Assembly (NCBI GenBank): GCA_937914815.1
Contig: CALDMI010000276.1
Location: 1 to 7,099 of the forward strand
Origin: an uncultured Clostridia bacterium
GTDB taxonomy: Bacteria > Bacillota > Clostridia > Oscillospirales > CAG-272
Reading direction: 5' to 3'
DNA length: 7,099 bases
This document shows, one piece after another, positions 5,659-7,099 of the stretch. Each line of letters starts with the position of its first letter. Positions within the stretch are counted from its first letter, which is position 1. Made by a program: the position numbers and the translations under genes. Under the pieces are notes generated by a model that was not told the origin of the DNA, made no database searches, and was given only the letters and a program-made list of their open reading frames with translations.

Positions 5659-5708
5659 CGGAGGTCATCCGGCGCGGCACCGCTTTTCGCGGCTGTCTGA
5701 CGAAAAAA

Positions 5709-5760
5709 GAGGAGCGGTCTTTTCACTCATGAAAAGAACTACCGTTCCTCCTTTTCTTTT
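5709..5760 (+). terminator. Rho-independent terminator after ptsH
   Basis: A 10-bp stem GAGGAGCGGT (5709-5718) with ACCGTTCCTC (5741-5750, one G-T wobble) is stacked on a 6-bp stem CTTTTC (5719-5724) with GAAAAG (5731-5736), with an ACTCAT loop and a 4-nt bulge (5737-5740). The tail is CTTTTCTTTT (5751-5760). An A-run just upstream (5703-5708) could let it work in both directions. Confidence 0.9.
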
Positions 5761-5841
5761 ATAAAAATATACCCGGCGTAAAGCAGCAGAATATCCTGCG
5801 AAAAAAGCACTCCCGGCGACACTCGGGGGAAAGGAGACGGC

Positions 5842-7099
5842 ATGGGCGCAAACAGCATAATTCTGAAACTCCGCGAAAAGGCAAATTCCCTGCCACTCTG
5901 CCCCGGGGTCTATATCATGAAGGACGCGGGCGGCGGGGTCATCTACGTCGGAAAATCAAAGAAACTCAAAAATCGCGTTACCTCCTATTTCACCGGGACA
6001 AACCACACCCCGAAAACCGAACGCATGGTCTCGCTCGTGCGCGATTTCGATTACATCGTCTGCGACACCGAGATAGAGGCGCTCACCCTCGAGAACACAT
6101 TAATAAAAAAGCACTCGCCGAAATACAACATAAAGCTGAAGGACGCAAAATCCTACCCGTATATCAAGGTGAGCGCAGAGCCGTTCCCACACATAACGGT
6201 TACAAGAGAGCGGAAGAGCGACCACGGAAAGTATTACGGACCCTACCGCGGGACCTCCGACGCCTACGGCGCGAGAGATACGATAATGCGAGTTCTCGCC
6301 CTGCCCACCTGCCGCCTGACCTTCCCGCGCGATATCGGGAAGAGCCGCCCCTGTCTCTACCGCGACATGGGCAGATGCATCGCCCCGTGTACCGGAAACA
6401 TCACCGAGGAGGAGTACCGCGCGAGAATAAAACAGGCTGAAACGGTGCTCGACGGCAATATAAAGGACGCGGTAGCAGGTATGCACCGGGAAATGGAAGA
6501 TGCGGCGGAAAACCTCGAATTTGAGCGTGCCGCAAGACTCCGCGACAGTATCTCCGCGCTCGAAAAGCTCGCCGAGCGGCAGAAGGTCGTCGCCGACGAA
6601 AAGGTCTCCCGCGATGTGTTTGCGCTCTACAACTCGGGCACGGAGGGCGTGCTCGCCATGCTGTCCGTCCGCGGCGGCGCGCTCATAAACAAAAGCGAAT
6701 TTATCCTCTCCGCAGAGGAGCTGACGAGCCCGGAGGACGCGCTCCCGCTGATAGCCGACTACTATGAATCGAGCGGCAGTCTGCCGAGGGAGATAATGCT
6801 TGACTTTGAGCTCACCGACGAGGACACCGAGCTCCTCTCCGAATACCTCTCGCTCGGCGCGCCACACAAGGTGCGCGTCAGGGTGCCGAAGCGTGGGGAC
6901 TCAAGAGCCCTCTGTGACATGGCGCTCGAGAACGCTAAAGAGCAGGCGCGGCAGTCAAGGCTCGCGGACGAGCGGGAAAACAAGAGCGTCACCCGCCTTT
7001 CTGAGCTCCTCGGGCTACCGAAAATCCCCCGCCGGATAGAAGCCTACGATATATCCAACCTCGGAAACGAGAACATAACCGCGTCAATGGTCGTCTGCG
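5842..7099 (+). CDS. uvrC: Excinuclease ABC subunit C (UvrC), 3' truncated by window edge
   Basis: UvrC makes both incisions around DNA lesions after UvrAB damage recognition in nucleotide excision repair. About 419 of an expected ~600 residues are present. The GIY-YIG nuclease (3' incision) spans about 17-97: PGVYIM with Y24, YVGKSKKLKNR with Y35, K38 and R45, Y49, LEN with E84, and PKYN with N96. Four cysteines, C157, C171, C179 and C183, fit the family Fe-S cluster site. A UVR domain that contacts UvrB lies at about 213-247 (NLEFERAARLRDSI). The RNase H-like domain for the 5' incision begins near 398 with IEAYDISNLG, where D403 matches the first catalytic Asp. AAGGAG at 5831-5836 supports the ATG. 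The frame is open to the end, so the (HhH)2 domain is outside the window. No defects seen. Confidence 0.98.
   Translation, partial: MGANSIILKLREKANSLPLCPGVYIMKDAGGGVIYVGKSKKLKNRVTSYFTGTNHTPKTERMVSLVRDFDYIVCDTEIEALTLENTLIKKHSPKYNIKLKDAKSYPYIKVSAEPFPHITVTRERKSDHGKYYGPYRGTSDAYGARDTIMRVLALPTCRLTFPRDIGKSRPCLYRDMGRCIAPCTGNITEEEYRARIKQAETVLDGNIKDAVAGMHREMEDAAENLEFERAARLRDSISALEKLAERQKVVADEKVSRDVFALYNSGTEGVLAMLSVRGGALINKSEFILSAEELTSPEDALPLIADYYESSGSLPREIMLDFELTDEDTELLSEYLSLGAPHKVRVRVPKRGDSRALCDMALENAKEQARQSRLADERENKSVTRLSELLGLPKIPRRIEAYDISNLGNENITASMVVC

Noticed and set aside
5745..5773. Possible uvrC promoter (TTCCTC, 17 nt, TATACC)
   Set aside because: The -35 match is poor and lies inside the ptsH terminator stem, so it is not supported well enough to annotate.
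6100..6867. Long minus-strand open frame (255 codons) opposite uvrC
   Set aside because: The + strand encodes a textbook UvrC with all catalytic motifs. The antisense frame has no family resemblance or plausible start context and is a product of GC-rich codon bias.
1..7099. CRISPR arrays, insertion sequences, tRNA genes, phage or defence modules
   Set aside because: No spaced repeats, transposase motifs, terminal inverted repeats, tRNA cloverleaf sequences or defence-system domains were seen on either strand.

Overview
The window is GC-rich and gene-dense, with every supported gene on the + strand. Frequent ATA isoleucine codons despite the GC content, AGGAGG-type ribosome binding sites, an HPr carrying both His15 and the regulatory Ser46, and ptsH lying next to uvrC together suggest a Firmicute, most likely a GC-rich gut clostridium (Oscillospirales/Ruminococcaceae-like). 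That placement is an inference from gene content and style. No marker in the window fixes the genus.

Layout. (1) 22-333 secG, a Sec translocon subunit, followed by a hairpin-rich stretch ending in a strong intrinsic terminator (410-448). (2) 587-5158 is a probable operon: a CPBP-family membrane protease, tadA, rimM, trmD and a large membrane protein of O-antigen ligase type. tadA/rimM overlap by 4 nt, rimM/trmD are 1 nt apart, and trmD overlaps the ligase-like gene by 14 nt. A 62-nt gap separates the protease gene from tadA. (3) 5159-5376 is an AT-rich intergenic region with inverted repeats, a good sigma-A promoter and a hairpin just upstream of the ptsH ribosome binding site. (4) 5377-5658 ptsH (HPr), closed by a strong terminator (5709-5760). 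(5) 5842 to the window end is uvrC, cut off by the edge after about 419 residues.

How the genes relate. TadA, RimM and TrmD all serve translation: wobble inosine at tRNA position 34, 30S subunit maturation, and m1G37 of tRNA. SecG and the two polytopic membrane proteins act at the membrane. HPr handles sugar uptake and carbon control, and UvrC cuts damaged DNA. This is mostly conserved housekeeping sequence. I found no phage, transposon, CRISPR, toxin-antitoxin or defence module, and I do not see a new multi-gene system. The points most worth a second look are the possible terminator/antiterminator fold after secG, the repeat-bearing C-terminal tail on TrmD, the ligase-like gene coupled to trmD (in place of the usual rpsP/rplS partners), and the structured leader of ptsH.
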